The notes below the pieces were generated by a model. That model had not been told where the DNA came from and did no database searches. It saw nothing but the letters and a program-made list of their open reading frames with translations. Source: Polaribacter vadi (GTDB taxonomy: Bacteria > Bacteroidota > Bacteroidia > Flavobacteriales > Flavobacteriaceae). Taken from it: a stretch of 64,000 nucleotides of DNA. The DNA is taken from assembly GCF_018861005.1 (NCBI RefSeq), contig NZ_JAHKQL010000037.1, positions 97,741-161,740 on the forward strand, read 5' to 3'. Shown piece by piece: positions 25,899 to 35,184 of this stretch; within the stretch, counting starts at the first letter, position 1, and each line of letters starts with the position of its first letter. The position numbers were made by a program, and so were the translations under genes.

Positions 25899-27419
25899 AT
25901 GAAAAATTCAGCAAGCGAATATCGCTTAGAAATGACAGGAATATCAAAAAGTTTTGGTGTTGTGTCTGTATTAAAGAATGTGAATCTTAAAGTAAAGTCT
26001 GGCGAAATTCATGCTTTACTAGGTGAAAACGGTGCAGGTAAATCTACCTTAATTAAAATATTAAGTGGAGTACACCAAAAAGATGCAGGACGTGTGGTTT
26101 TAAATGGTGAAGAAATTACACCAAAAAACACGCATGAAGGTCAGGTGTTAGGTATTAATGTAGTGTATCAAGAATTGTCTTTGGTAAATGATTTATCAGT
26201 AGCAGAAAACATATACCTACATAAATTAGGGGCAAATAAAACTTGGATGAACTGGAAAGGTGTAATGAATGATGCACAAGAATTATTAGATTCATTAGAT
26301 TTTAAAATAGATGCATCAGCAAAAGTTAAAAACCTAAGTATTGTACAAAAACAAGTTGTAGAAATTGCCAAAGCAATATCCGAAGACACCAAAGTGTTAG
26401 TTTTAGATGAACCAACTACTGTTTTTGACCCAAAAGATGTAAAAAAACTCTTTCAAATATTATTTAAGCTAAGAGATCAAGGAGTTTCTATAATATATAT
26501 ATCACATCATTTAGATGAGATTTTTAAAATTGCAGATACAGTTACAGTACTTAGAGATGGTGTTGATACAGGGAGTATGCCAATTGCTGAAACTGATAAA
26601 GATGGTGTAATTCATTTAATGATTGGTAGAGAGTTAAACGAATTGTATCCTAAAAGAGATATAAAAATTGGTGAAGTGCCAATCTTTGAAGTAAAAGATT
26701 TAACTGCTAAAGAAACACTAGTGCATGATGTTTCTTTTGATGTAAAACCAGGTGAAGTATTGGGTATTGCAGGTTTAGGAGGAAGTGGAAGAACAGAAAC
26801 TGCAAAATTGATTTTTGGTGCTGATAAAAAGAAATCAGGAACTTTACTTTTAGAAGGTAAAGAAATTAAAACGAATTCTCCTGTAGATGCTGCAGGGTAT
26901 AAAATTGGTTTTGTATCCGAAGACAGAAAAGAAGAAGGTGTTTTCTTACCACTTTCTATCCGAAGGAATATTAGTATTACCAGCTTCGATTCTATTTCTA
27001 GTAAACTAGGTTTTATAAATGTAGATAACGAATACAAAAAAGTGTTGAATTTAATTAAAAAACTAAACATTAAGGCACCAAATTCTGAGGTAGATGTAAA
27101 AAACTTAAGTGGTGGTAATCAACAAAAAGTAGCCTTAGCCAAATGGTTGAGTATTGATAGTAAAGTTATTTTTATTGATGAGCCAACAAGAGGAGTAGAT
27201 GTAGGGGCAAAAATTGAAATTTATAACCTTATTAATGAAGTTGCCAAAAAAGGTGTTGGTGTGGTTGTAATCTCATCAGACATGCCAGAAATTATGGGTA
27301 TTTCTGATAGAATATTAGTTATGCACAAAGGTACATTTTATGGTGAATTACAAAAAGAACAATTTTCTGAAGAAAACATTTTGCGTTACTCAATAGGAGA
27401 ACCATTAAAAACAATATAA
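25899..27419 (+). CDS. Sugar ABC transporter ATP-binding protein (RbsA/XylG-type, double ATPase)
   Basis: This is a 506-residue protein with two fused nucleotide-binding domains. The first has Walker A GENGAGKST (about residue 43), a signature helix variant 'LSIVQKQVVEIAKAI', and Walker B VLVLDEPT. The second has the degenerate P-loop GLGGSGRTET usual for this subfamily, signature 'LSGGNQQKVALAKWL' and Walker B VIFIDEPTRGVD. The length and order fit the CUT2 class of sugar importers. It is transcribed with the binding protein and the permease. Confidence 0.95.
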   Translation: MKNSASEYRLEMTGISKSFGVVSVLKNVNLKVKSGEIHALLGENGAGKSTLIKILSGVHQKDAGRVVLNGEEITPKNTHEGQVLGINVVYQELSLVNDLSVAENIYLHKLGANKTWMNWKGVMNDAQELLDSLDFKIDASAKVKNLSIVQKQVVEIAKAISEDTKVLVLDEPTTVFDPKDVKKLFQILFKLRDQGVSIIYISHHLDEIFKIADTVTVLRDGVDTGSMPIAETDKDGVIHLMIGRELNELYPKRDIKIGEVPIFEVKDLTAKETLVHDVSFDVKPGEVLGIAGLGGSGRTETAKLIFGADKKKSGTLLLEGKEIKTNSPVDAAGYKIGFVSEDRKEEGVFLPLSIRRNISITSFDSISSKLGFINVDNEYKKVLNLIKKLNIKAPNSEVDVKNLSGGNQQKVALAKWLSIDSKVIFIDEPTRGVDVGAKIEIYNLINEVAKKGVGVVVISSDMPEIMGISDRILVMHKGTFYGELQKEQFSEENILRYSIGEPLKTI

Positions 27420-27443
27420 TTAAACTAATTAAACTTACAAATT

Positions 27444-28412
27444 ATGGCTTTAACAATAAAAGAACAACTTAGCAGTCCTGGTGGCATTCTTAAGTTTTTA
27501 GTAAAGTATAATACAATATTCATTTTTATTTTATTAGTGATTTTTTCGGCACTAATTTCAGATGTATTTTTTACCTCTGTAAACCTTTCTAACTTATTAA
27601 AACAAGTGTCTGGTATTGGTATTATCAGTATTGGTATGCTCATTGTAATTCTTACAGGTGGTATAGATTTATCTGTAGGTTCTATGGTAGCTTTATTAGC
27701 GGTTACCTTTGCTATTTTAGTTAATATTTTTGCATTACCATTGGCAATTTTAATGACAATAATTATTGGCTTTGGTTTAGGAAGTATTTCTGGCTATTTG
27801 GTTGCGTACCAAAAAATGGCTCCATTTGTGGCTACGTTAGCTTTAATGACAATTGCAAGAGGGTTAAGTTTTATTTACTCTAAAGGTTCGCCTGTTACAT
27901 TTACAACTGTTGGTGGTAAATTTATGTCAGATTTTGCAAATAATTCCACTTTACGTATTCCTAATATTGCTATTGTATTTTTTATCATTGTAATCTGTGC
28001 TATGGTTATGTTGCGTTACAATGTTTTTGGTAGATTAGTAATTGCCATTGGTAGTAACGAAGAAGCCTCTCGTTTATCTGGTATAAAAGTAAATAAATAC
28101 AAGTTTTTAGTATATGCAATTTCTGGAGCTTTGGCTGCAACTGCTGCAATTATTGTTGCTTCTAGAACCAATTTAGGATCGCCAAATATGGGTATGGCTT
28201 GGGAGTTAGATGCCATTGCTGCAGTAGTAATTGGTGGAGCAAGTTTAAATGGTGGAAAAGGAACAGCCATTAATACTTTAATGGGCGTACTTATTTTAGG
28301 ATTAATAGGTAATATTTTAAACCTATTAAATGTACCTTCTTATCCGCAACAAGTGGTAAAAGGAGCCATCATTATTTTTGCAGTATTATTACAACGTTTT
28401 GACAGTAAATAA
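27444..28412 (+). CDS. Sugar ABC transporter permease (RbsC-type)
   Basis: This is a 322-residue integral membrane protein with eight to ten helices. The CUT2 permease signatures 'TGGIDLSVGSMVAL' and 'ATAAIIVASRTNLGSPNMGMAWELDAIAAVVIGGASL' type segments are present, as is 'GGKGTAINTLMGVLILGLI'. A single permease gene implies a homodimer. It sits between the ATPase and the dehydrogenase genes. Confidence 0.95.
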   Translation: MALTIKEQLSSPGGILKFLVKYNTIFIFILLVIFSALISDVFFTSVNLSNLLKQVSGIGIISIGMLIVILTGGIDLSVGSMVALLAVTFAILVNIFALPLAILMTIIIGFGLGSISGYLVAYQKMAPFVATLALMTIARGLSFIYSKGSPVTFTTVGGKFMSDFANNSTLRIPNIAIVFFIIVICAMVMLRYNVFGRLVIAIGSNEEASRLSGIKVNKYKFLVYAISGALAATAAIIVASRTNLGSPNMGMAWELDAIAAVVIGGASLNGGKGTAINTLMGVLILGLIGNILNLLNVPSYPQQVVKGAIIIFAVLLQRFDSK

Positions 28413-28420
28413 AAAAAATC

Positions 28421-29920
28421 ATGAAAAATATAAAATTAAATAACAACACATTCTCTCAATTTTCTCAACAAGCTTCTATCCCCCAATATGATAGATCTAA
28501 GGTGAAAACTGGTATTGTACATGTAGGTATTGGAGGCTTTCATAGAGCACACGAAGCCTTTTACACAGATCAATTGTTGCACAAAGAAGCTTCAGAAAAT
28601 TGGGGGATTTGTGGTGTTGCCTTATTAGATTTTGACACTAAAATTTATAATACGCTGCAAGAACAAGATGGTTTATACACCCTTATTGTAAAAGAATTAG
28701 ATGGTAGCCATACAAGACACATTATTGGTTCTATTGTAGAGTCTTTATTTGCACCAGAAAATCCGAAGCAAGTCATAGAAAAAATGGCTAGTGAAGAGGT
28801 TAAGATTATTTCTTTAACTATTACAGAAGGAGGGTATAATTATAATGAAGCAACAAAACAATTCGATTTTACAAATCCTTTAATTATTCACGATTTAGAA
28901 AATCCACAGGCTCCAAAAACCATATTTGGCTACTTAACACAAGCCTTAAAATTAAGAAAAGAACATGGCTTAAAAGGAATTACAATTCAGTCTTGTGATA
29001 ATATACAAGGTAATGGACATATGACACAAAATATGTTATTGAGTTATGTAGCAGAAGCAGCACCAGAATTGGTAGATTGGATTCACAATAATGTATCTTT
29101 CCCTAATGCAATGGTAGATCGAATTACACCAGTTACAGCACCAGAAGATATTAGCTATTTAAAAGAAACTACAGGTATAGATGATGCTTGGCCAGTAGTT
29201 TGCGAACCTTTTAAACAATGGGTTATAGAAGATAATTTTATTGCTGGTAGACCTGCTTGGGAAAAAGTAGGCGCACAGTTTGTAGAAGATGTGGTGCCTT
29301 ACGAAAAAATGAAATTAAGTTTACTAAATGCAGGGCATTCTGTAATTGGTTTATTAGGTGCTTTAGTAGGATACAATACCATTGATGAAGCTGTAAATAA
29401 CACAAATATCAGAACTTTTTTAAATCATTATATGGATGTAGAAGTTACACCCACTTTAGGCGATTTAGAAGGCATTAATTTACCCGATTACAAACAATCA
29501 TTATTAGAGCGTTTTGGAAACATTAATATTAAGGATCAGATAGACCGTATTTGTTCTGAGACTTCTGCAAAGTTCCCTATTTTTATATTAACAACAATTA
29601 ATAATCAGTTGGCAAATAAAGGCGCTATAGAATTAGCCGCTTTTGTAACAGCAGCTTGGGCAATTTATAGTTTTGGTGAAGATGAAAAAGGAAACCCATT
29701 AGCAATTAAAGATGCTCTAAAAATAACTTTACAATCTAAGGCGATTGAAGCACAAACAAAACCAGCAATATTTTTAGAAATAGATAGTATTTTTGGCGAT
29801 TTAAATACCAATAGTACATTTGTAAACAGTTATACTAAAGCGTATAAAGACATTCAAAATAAAGGGGTAGAAGCCTGTGTAATTGCTCTAAATAATAAAT
29901 ACGATAAAACAAAAGCTTAA
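28421..29920 (+). CDS. Mannitol dehydrogenase family polyol 2-dehydrogenase
   Basis: This is a 499-residue NAD(P)-dependent long-chain polyol dehydrogenase. The N-terminal Rossmann loop reads 'VHVGIGGFHRAHEAFYTDQLL'. The family catalytic Lys-Asn-His cluster is seen in 'MKLSLLNAGHSVIGLLG'. The usual product is fructose from mannitol, or another ketose from its polyol. Next to a PfkB kinase and a sugar ABC importer, it matches the mannitol utilisation systems known from marine Flavobacteriia such as Zobellia. Arabitol or sorbitol remain possible substrates. Confidence 0.93.
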   Translation: MKNIKLNNNTFSQFSQQASIPQYDRSKVKTGIVHVGIGGFHRAHEAFYTDQLLHKEASENWGICGVALLDFDTKIYNTLQEQDGLYTLIVKELDGSHTRHIIGSIVESLFAPENPKQVIEKMASEEVKIISLTITEGGYNYNEATKQFDFTNPLIIHDLENPQAPKTIFGYLTQALKLRKEHGLKGITIQSCDNIQGNGHMTQNMLLSYVAEAAPELVDWIHNNVSFPNAMVDRITPVTAPEDISYLKETTGIDDAWPVVCEPFKQWVIEDNFIAGRPAWEKVGAQFVEDVVPYEKMKLSLLNAGHSVIGLLGALVGYNTIDEAVNNTNIRTFLNHYMDVEVTPTLGDLEGINLPDYKQSLLERFGNINIKDQIDRICSETSAKFPIFILTTINNQLANKGAIELAAFVTAAWAIYSFGEDEKGNPLAIKDALKITLQSKAIEAQTKPAIFLEIDSIFGDLNTNSTFVNSYTKAYKDIQNKGVEACVIALNNKYDKTKA

Positions 29921-30801
29921 TGAAAAATATAGTTTGTTTTGGCGAAGTTTTATGGGATATTTTTCCAACTCATAAAAAAATAGGTGGAGCACCATTAAAT
30001 GTCGCTACTAGGTTAAAATCATTAAACAATAAAGTATCAATTATTACCAAAATTGGGCAAGACAAAGAAGGTGAAGAAATTGCTGATTTTATTAAAAAAC
30101 AAGGCATCAGTGAAAAAGGGGTTCAAATAGATACTAGTTTAAAAACAGGGACAGTAGATGTAGTTTTAGATAAAAACGGAAGTGCATCTTATACCATTCA
30201 ACATCCTAGAGCTTGGGATAAAATAGGTATCAATAAAGAAGCAAAACTATTGATAGCCAATGCAGATGCATTTGTGTATGGTAGTTTAATAGCTAGAGAT
30301 GCAGTTTCTAGAGCCTCTTTAAATGAATATTTAAAATGGGCAAAATATAAAATTTTAGACATCAATTTAAGACCACCACATTATGCCATACCCATTTTAT
30401 TAGAATTGATGAATGAAGCCGATTTTATTAAATTTAATGACGATGAAATTTATGAAATAGCCAAAGCTTTACAAGGAAATGTTCTAGGTTTAGAATCAAC
30501 CATTAAATGGATGGCCACAAAGACAAAAACCGCTTGCATTTGTGTTACTTTAGGCAAAGAAGGTGCAGTGCTTTTTAAGGATGGTAACTTTTATTACAAC
30601 AAAGGCTATACTGTTAAAGTGGTAGATACTGTAGGAGCAGGAGATTCTTTTTTAGCAACATTAATAGACCAGTTGTTAAAGGATAATAATCCACAATTTG
30701 CAATTGATTATGCATCTGCTGTGGGTGCTATTGTTGTGGGGTCAGAGGGTGCAAATCCAGAAATTTCTGAAGAACAAATACTAGAAATACTAAAAAAATA
30801 A
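29920..30801 (+). CDS. PfkB-family carbohydrate kinase (fructokinase-like)
   Basis: This is a 293-residue ribokinase-fold sugar kinase. It starts at an ATG overlapping the stop of the dehydrogenase gene (TAATG), implying translational coupling. 'GGAPLNVATRLKSL' is the PfkB substrate-binding signature, and 'DTVGAGDSFLATL' holds the anion hole and catalytic Asp near residue 240. It probably phosphorylates the fructose produced by the preceding dehydrogenase to fructose-6-phosphate for glycolysis. It is the last gene of the operon, followed by a terminator hairpin. Confidence 0.92.
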   Translation: MKNIVCFGEVLWDIFPTHKKIGGAPLNVATRLKSLNNKVSIITKIGQDKEGEEIADFIKKQGISEKGVQIDTSLKTGTVDVVLDKNGSASYTIQHPRAWDKIGINKEAKLLIANADAFVYGSLIARDAVSRASLNEYLKWAKYKILDINLRPPHYAIPILLELMNEADFIKFNDDEIYEIAKALQGNVLGLESTIKWMATKTKTACICVTLGKEGAVLFKDGNFYYNKGYTVKVVDTVGAGDSFLATLIDQLLKDNNPQFAIDYASAVGAIVVGSEGANPEISEEQILEILKK

Positions 30802-30815
30802 GTGGGCTTGTTAGT

Positions 30816-30870
30816 AAATGTTATTTTGTTTATCTTTTTTAAAAAGGGTAAGTAAAATAACATTTTTTTG
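30816..30870 (+). terminator. Terminator of the polyol operon
   Basis: AAATGTTATTTT pairs with AAAATAACATTT (12 bp) around an inner CTTTTTTAAAAAGG hairpin, and a run of T follows. Confidence 0.8.
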
Positions 30871-31009
30871 TACTATTGGTATTGTTTAATTTGATAGTTC
30901 TATAACTAGAATTAACAATAAATTAGAGTAATAGATTTAAAGTGTTCTGTAAATTTGCTTTTCCTTAAAAGTAAGCTATTTCAGTTTACTCATAAATTGT
31001 AATAATAGT

Positions 31010-32017
31010 ATGAAATCAAATAACACTATATATTCTATTTTAGATTTGGCTTTGGTATCTCAAGATCAACCTTTAAAACAGACTTTTAATAATGTTTTAA
31101 AACTGGTGCAAAGTGCAGAAAAAGTAGGCTATACAAGATATTGGTTGGCAGAGCATCACAATTCAGAAAATATTGGATCTAGTGCTACAGCTATTTTAAT
31201 TGGTTATGCTGCTCAAGGCACAAATACCATTAGAATTGGTTCTGGTGGAATTATGTTACCTAATCATTCGCCTTTAATTATTGCAGAACAATTTGGAACT
31301 TTAGCTTCCATATACCCAAATCGAATTGATTTAGGTTTAGGTAGAGCACCAGGAACAGACAGAGAAACTGCAGAAGCTATAAGATCAGATTTTATGGAAG
31401 CTGCACAAGATTTTCCGAGTGAAGTGGAAAAAATACAGCAATATTTTTCAGTAGATAATAGTGTTGCCAAAGTTAGGGCAACAGTTGCAGAAGGTGTAGA
31501 TGTACCTCTATATATTTTAGGATCGAGCACAGATAGCGCACATTTGGCTGCCAAAAAAGGGTTGCCTTATGCTTTTGCGAGTCATTTTGCAACTGCATAT
31601 TTAGGTAGTGCATTAAAAATTTATAGAGAAGAATTTCAACCTTCAGAAGATTTACAAAAACCTTATGTAATTGCAGGTGTAAACATTATTGTAGCAGATA
31701 CAGATAAAGAAGCAGAACGTTTATCAACTTCTTTAATTCAGTTAATTGTAGGATTATTTACAGGCAAACGAGCTGCAGTACAACCACCAACTGCCATGAG
31801 TAATTACTACAAAGAAGTACTAAATAATCCACAAGTACATCAAATGTTAAAATACTCTTTTATTGGGAGTAAAGCCACAGTAAAAGCACAAGTAAAAGAG
31901 TTTTTAGCATATACTCAAGCAGATGAACTGATTGCTGTGACCAATATTTATGATATTAATGATAGAATAAAATCGTATCAATTATTTGCTGAAATTATGG
32001 ACGAGTTGAATGCTTAA
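31010..32017 (+). CDS. LLM-class (luciferase-like) flavin monooxygenase
   Basis: This is a 335-residue TIM-barrel flavoprotein of the bacterial-luciferase-like superfamily. Diagnostic segments are 'RYWLAEHHNSENIGSSATAILIGY', 'IRIGSGGIMLPNHSPLIIAEQFGTL', 'RIDLGLGRAPGT' and 'PLYILGSSTDSAHLAAKKG'. The homologous E. coli YhbW-type proteins have no clear substrate. It is monocistronic, separated from the polyol operon by a terminator and from the phosphatase locus by a bidirectional terminator. Confidence 0.93.
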   Translation: MKSNNTIYSILDLALVSQDQPLKQTFNNVLKLVQSAEKVGYTRYWLAEHHNSENIGSSATAILIGYAAQGTNTIRIGSGGIMLPNHSPLIIAEQFGTLASIYPNRIDLGLGRAPGTDRETAEAIRSDFMEAAQDFPSEVEKIQQYFSVDNSVAKVRATVAEGVDVPLYILGSSTDSAHLAAKKGLPYAFASHFATAYLGSALKIYREEFQPSEDLQKPYVIAGVNIIVADTDKEAERLSTSLIQLIVGLFTGKRAAVQPPTAMSNYYKEVLNNPQVHQMLKYSFIGSKATVKAQVKEFLAYTQADELIAVTNIYDINDRIKSYQLFAEIMDELNA

Positions 32018-32109
32018 TTCTTGTTTTATAACAACCTAATAATAAGGTCTTTGTAAAACAACTCAACAGAATCCAAAAAAGGAGTAATATTTCTATGGAT
32101 AAAAACACT

Positions 32110-32137
32110 AAAACCCCAAACTTAAGTTTGGGGTTTT
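32110..32137. terminator. Perfect bidirectional terminator
   Basis: AAAACCCCAAACTT is followed directly by its exact complement AAGTTTGGGGTTTT. It lies between two convergent genes and has A/T tracts on both sides. Confidence 0.9.
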
Positions 32138-32164
32138 TAAATAAAAAGAAGGGGGGAAAGGGGT

Positions 32165-33964
32165 TTATTTTTTTAAGACTTTTAGTATTTTATGAAAAAC
32201 CTCATTGTTTTCATACACTCCTTGAAATTCCTTTGATTGAGCACCATAAGCAAAAATGGGCACCATAATAGCTGTATGATCATATGAGGCAAAATAACCT
32301 TCAATTTCGTGTTTTTTAACATCACCTTGTGGAATACTAAATCCAGAAGTTTCATGATCTGCTGTTATAATTACTAAAGTTTCTGGGTTATTATCCGCAA
32401 AAATTAATGCTTCACTAATGGCTTTGTCAAAATCTATAGATTCAGCTAAAATGCCTGCAGTGTCATTAGAATGCCCTGCATGATCTATTTTAGCAGCCTC
32501 AATCATAACAAAGAATGGTTGATTCTTTTTATTTAAAAACTCTAATCCAAACTTTGTTGCATCTGCTAACATGTTACCTCTACCATCTCTAATCGATTTC
32601 ATTCCATGTTCAGACATAAAAATACCCACTTTATCATTTGTGATATTTTTTAAATCGCTAATTGATGATAAGATGTTAAAATTATCTTCAATACTTGAAT
32701 CTTTAAAAGCAGCACCACCACCACCAATAAAAAGGTTGAGTTTACTGTTTATTAAATCTTTTGCAATTGTAGGATCATCAGACCTGTCTATAGCATGTGC
32801 ATAAAAAGAAGCAGGTGTTGCACCCAAAATATTATCGGTACTAATACAAGCTGTAGAAAACTTTTGTTCGTTTAAAATTTCTGTGATGTTTTTTATCGGT
32901 TTTTGATGAACATCTGTACCAATGGCTCTGTTATTGGTTTTTACACCTGTAGCCAAAGCTGTACCAGCAGCAGCAGAATCTGTAGTAAAATCGTCTGCAG
33001 CTTGGGTTTTAATAAAACCAATACTTTTTAATTGAGTTAAAGATAATTCACCATTATTTACTAAGGCTGTAGATGATATTTGAGCCAATCCATTACCATC
33101 ACCAATTAATAAAATGATGTTTTTAACTGGTAAATCTTTTTGATCTGCTTTAAATGTGGGATGGTATACATCAGAAAATGTATCAGAAATAACCACTCTA
33201 TTGGATAGCGTTTTAAAATAAGTAACACATTTAAAAGGATGATCTGTGTTAATGATATCTACACCCATATCCGATAAAACTCTCCAAGCTCTTTTAGAAT
33301 CTGGACTTGCCCAAAAACGGAAAGGTTTATTCGTTTTCTTTGCTTTTGCGATTACATTCACTACACGTTTTTCATCATTGTGTGTTAATCTACCTTTTCC
33401 ATTCCATTCTGAAAAACGTTTAAAATTCAAACTAACCATTCCGATTTTATTCCATATTTCTGATGTAATATCAGTACCTAACTCTTGATAATCAAAAAAG
33501 ATAAAATCAGGATAATTTACATATTCCTCAGCTTTAGGTCTGTTCCCAGAAATAATAATTTGTATGTTTTTATTGTTGATAATGGTAGGGTGCTTTTTTA
33601 ATATAGTAACCAATTTATTTAAAGTAGCTTCTGCTTCCGATTTTATATCAATTAAAAGGATTATTTTTTTATCCTTTTGATATTCAAGTTTTAAAGCATT
33701 TTCTATAGGTTTAAGATATAAGTTAACTAATGTTTTAGATGGTCTAATATCCTCTAAATCATGAGCTACAAATAGATGACTGTCTTTTAAAAAAATATCT
33801 GCCTCAAAAGAAGTAGCTCCGTTTGCAAAAGCATTCCAAAAAGGTACAGATTGTTTATAATCATTATGAGAATGGATGGTGACATTTTTTTGTGCCACAA
33901 GTTTGTTGTTTAATCCTGTTAAAAGAATTAAAAAAGCGAGTAATAGTTTACAATTATTTTTCAT
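32165..33964 (-). CDS. Fusion of a GDPD/PLC-like domain with a PhoA-type alkaline phosphatase
   Basis: This is a 599-residue secreted protein (signal ending NNKLVAQ). Residues about 25-255 resemble glycerophosphodiester phosphodiesterase or PI-PLC barrels: 'HSHNDYKQSVPFW', 'GATSFEADIFLKDSHLFVAHD' with paired His and Glu/Asp residues, and 'MGVDIINTDHP'. Residues about 280-599 are a PhoA-type alkaline phosphatase with the metal site 'LLIGDGNGLAQIS', nucleophile loop TTDSAAAGTALATG, and 'IITADHETSGF'. The two activities in one chain could cleave a phosphodiester and then release phosphate. It is the last gene of the minus-strand phosphatase/SusCD cluster. Confidence 0.88.
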   Translation of the reverse strand: MKNNCKLLLAFLILLTGLNNKLVAQKNVTIHSHNDYKQSVPFWNAFANGATSFEADIFLKDSHLFVAHDLEDIRPSKTLVNLYLKPIENALKLEYQKDKKIILLIDIKSEAEATLNKLVTILKKHPTIINNKNIQIIISGNRPKAEEYVNYPDFIFFDYQELGTDITSEIWNKIGMVSLNFKRFSEWNGKGRLTHNDEKRVVNVIAKAKKTNKPFRFWASPDSKRAWRVLSDMGVDIINTDHPFKCVTYFKTLSNRVVISDTFSDVYHPTFKADQKDLPVKNIILLIGDGNGLAQISSTALVNNGELSLTQLKSIGFIKTQAADDFTTDSAAAGTALATGVKTNNRAIGTDVHQKPIKNITEILNEQKFSTACISTDNILGATPASFYAHAIDRSDDPTIAKDLINSKLNLFIGGGGAAFKDSSIEDNFNILSSISDLKNITNDKVGIFMSEHGMKSIRDGRGNMLADATKFGLEFLNKKNQPFFVMIEAAKIDHAGHSNDTAGILAESIDFDKAISEALIFADNNPETLVIITADHETSGFSIPQGDVKKHEIEGYFASYDHTAIMVPIFAYGAQSKEFQGVYENNEVFHKILKVLKK

Positions 33965-33972
33965 AGTATTAT

Positions 33973-35085
33973 TTATTTTTGATGGATGGCTTTGAGGATT
34001 TTATGATAGATTTCGTTATTTTCATAAATACCTCTAAAATGTGCAGCACCTTTTCCTTTTGCAAAAACCGGAATTAAAGTTCCACTGTGTTGATCGTTAT
34101 TAAAGTTGATAGAAACCTTATCTATTTCCTCAGATTTTTCTCCAGTTTCTTCATCAATCAAATAAGATTTACCAATACTAACACCTCCAGTTTCATGATC
34201 TGCAGTAACCACTAAAAGTGTATTTGGGTGTTTTTTGATGTACTTTAAAACAACACCTAAGGTTTTATCAAAATCTAAAACTTCTTGTTTTAGTAATTCT
34301 GCATCCATAGCATGACCACCCCAATCTATGTAAGAACCTTCTAGCATTAAAAAGAAAGGTTTTTCTTTTTCGGTCAAATAATTTAGCCCTAGTTGTGTAG
34401 CTTCTTGAAAAAAGGCTTTTCTACCTTCTAATTTAGAAGGCAAACCTTCATGTGCTAATAGATATCCGTTTTTCTTATTAATGTCGTATTTTGATAATTC
34501 TATAGAGTCTAATTTATAGTTTTTAGCAATTAATGCTGTATACAAATCTTTTTGATCTGTTCTGTGTTTTAAGTATTTTAACCCACCAGCTGCAAAAAAG
34601 TCAATATTAGATTTCACCAAATCTAAAGCAATATCTTCATGCAAATCTCTGTCTTTTACGTGTGCGTAAAAAGCAGCAGGAGTAGCGTGTGTAATAGGTG
34701 TTAAACTTACCAAACCAGATTGATAGCCTTTTTTATGCAAAGTTTCTATAATAGTAGGAATTGGCAAACTGTCTTTAGACATGCCAATAGCTCTTTTATA
34801 AGTTTTTTGACCAGTTGAAAAAGCAGTTGCGCCAGCAGCAGAATCTGTTATTGTGTGACTTGTACTTGGTGTTTTTATAAAACCTATGTCTTTAAATTGT
34901 TCAAAATTTGGGGTTTCTTCTCCAAAAGAAAAAGCAGTTGAAATCTGAGCAAGACCCATACCATCCCCAATCATTAAAATAATATTAATAGGATTTTCAG
35001 GAGTGTTTTGTACTGGTTTTTCTTCACAGCTCATGTAACATATAGCCATTAAACTCAGTAGTATTGTTTTTGTTAATCTATTCAT
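33973..35085 (-). CDS. PhoA-type alkaline phosphatase lipoprotein
   Basis: The open frame extends to 35172, but the ATG at 35085 yields a lipoprotein signal (AICYMSCEEKP), and the upstream part contains the terminator-like hairpin, so 35085 is preferred. The metal and nucleophile motifs are 'MIGDGMGLAQIS', 'TITDSAAGATAFSTGQ' and 'VVTADHETGGVSIG'. The protein is 370 residues long. It lies 9 bases from the GDPD-phosphatase fusion, so the two are co-transcribed. It is probably anchored in the outer membrane or periplasm and cooperates with SusC/SusD in scavenging phosphate from organic esters. Confidence 0.93.
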   Translation of the reverse strand: MNRLTKTILLSLMAICYMSCEEKPVQNTPENPINIILMIGDGMGLAQISTAFSFGEETPNFEQFKDIGFIKTPSTSHTITDSAAGATAFSTGQKTYKRAIGMSKDSLPIPTIIETLHKKGYQSGLVSLTPITHATPAAFYAHVKDRDLHEDIALDLVKSNIDFFAAGGLKYLKHRTDQKDLYTALIAKNYKLDSIELSKYDINKKNGYLLAHEGLPSKLEGRKAFFQEATQLGLNYLTEKEKPFFLMLEGSYIDWGGHAMDAELLKQEVLDFDKTLGVVLKYIKKHPNTLLVVTADHETGGVSIGKSYLIDEETGEKSEEIDKVSINFNNDQHSGTLIPVFAKGKGAAHFRGIYENNEIYHKILKAIHQK

Positions 35086-35130
35086 TCTAATTCTTAAAAG
35101 TTGAATTCGTTTTTTGATGTTGTATCTAAT

Positions 35131-35165
35131 AAAAAAAGGGAGCTTTCTTTTACAGAAAAGCTCCC
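35131..35165 (-). terminator. Hairpin with U-tract between susD-like and phosphatase genes
   Basis: On the minus strand GGGAGCTTTTCTG pairs with AAAGCTCCC (9-bp core) and is followed by TTTTTTT. It probably attenuates transcription from SusCD into the phosphatase genes, giving less enzyme than transporter. Confidence 0.75.
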
Positions 35166-35184
35166 AAAGCAATAAACAAAAAAA

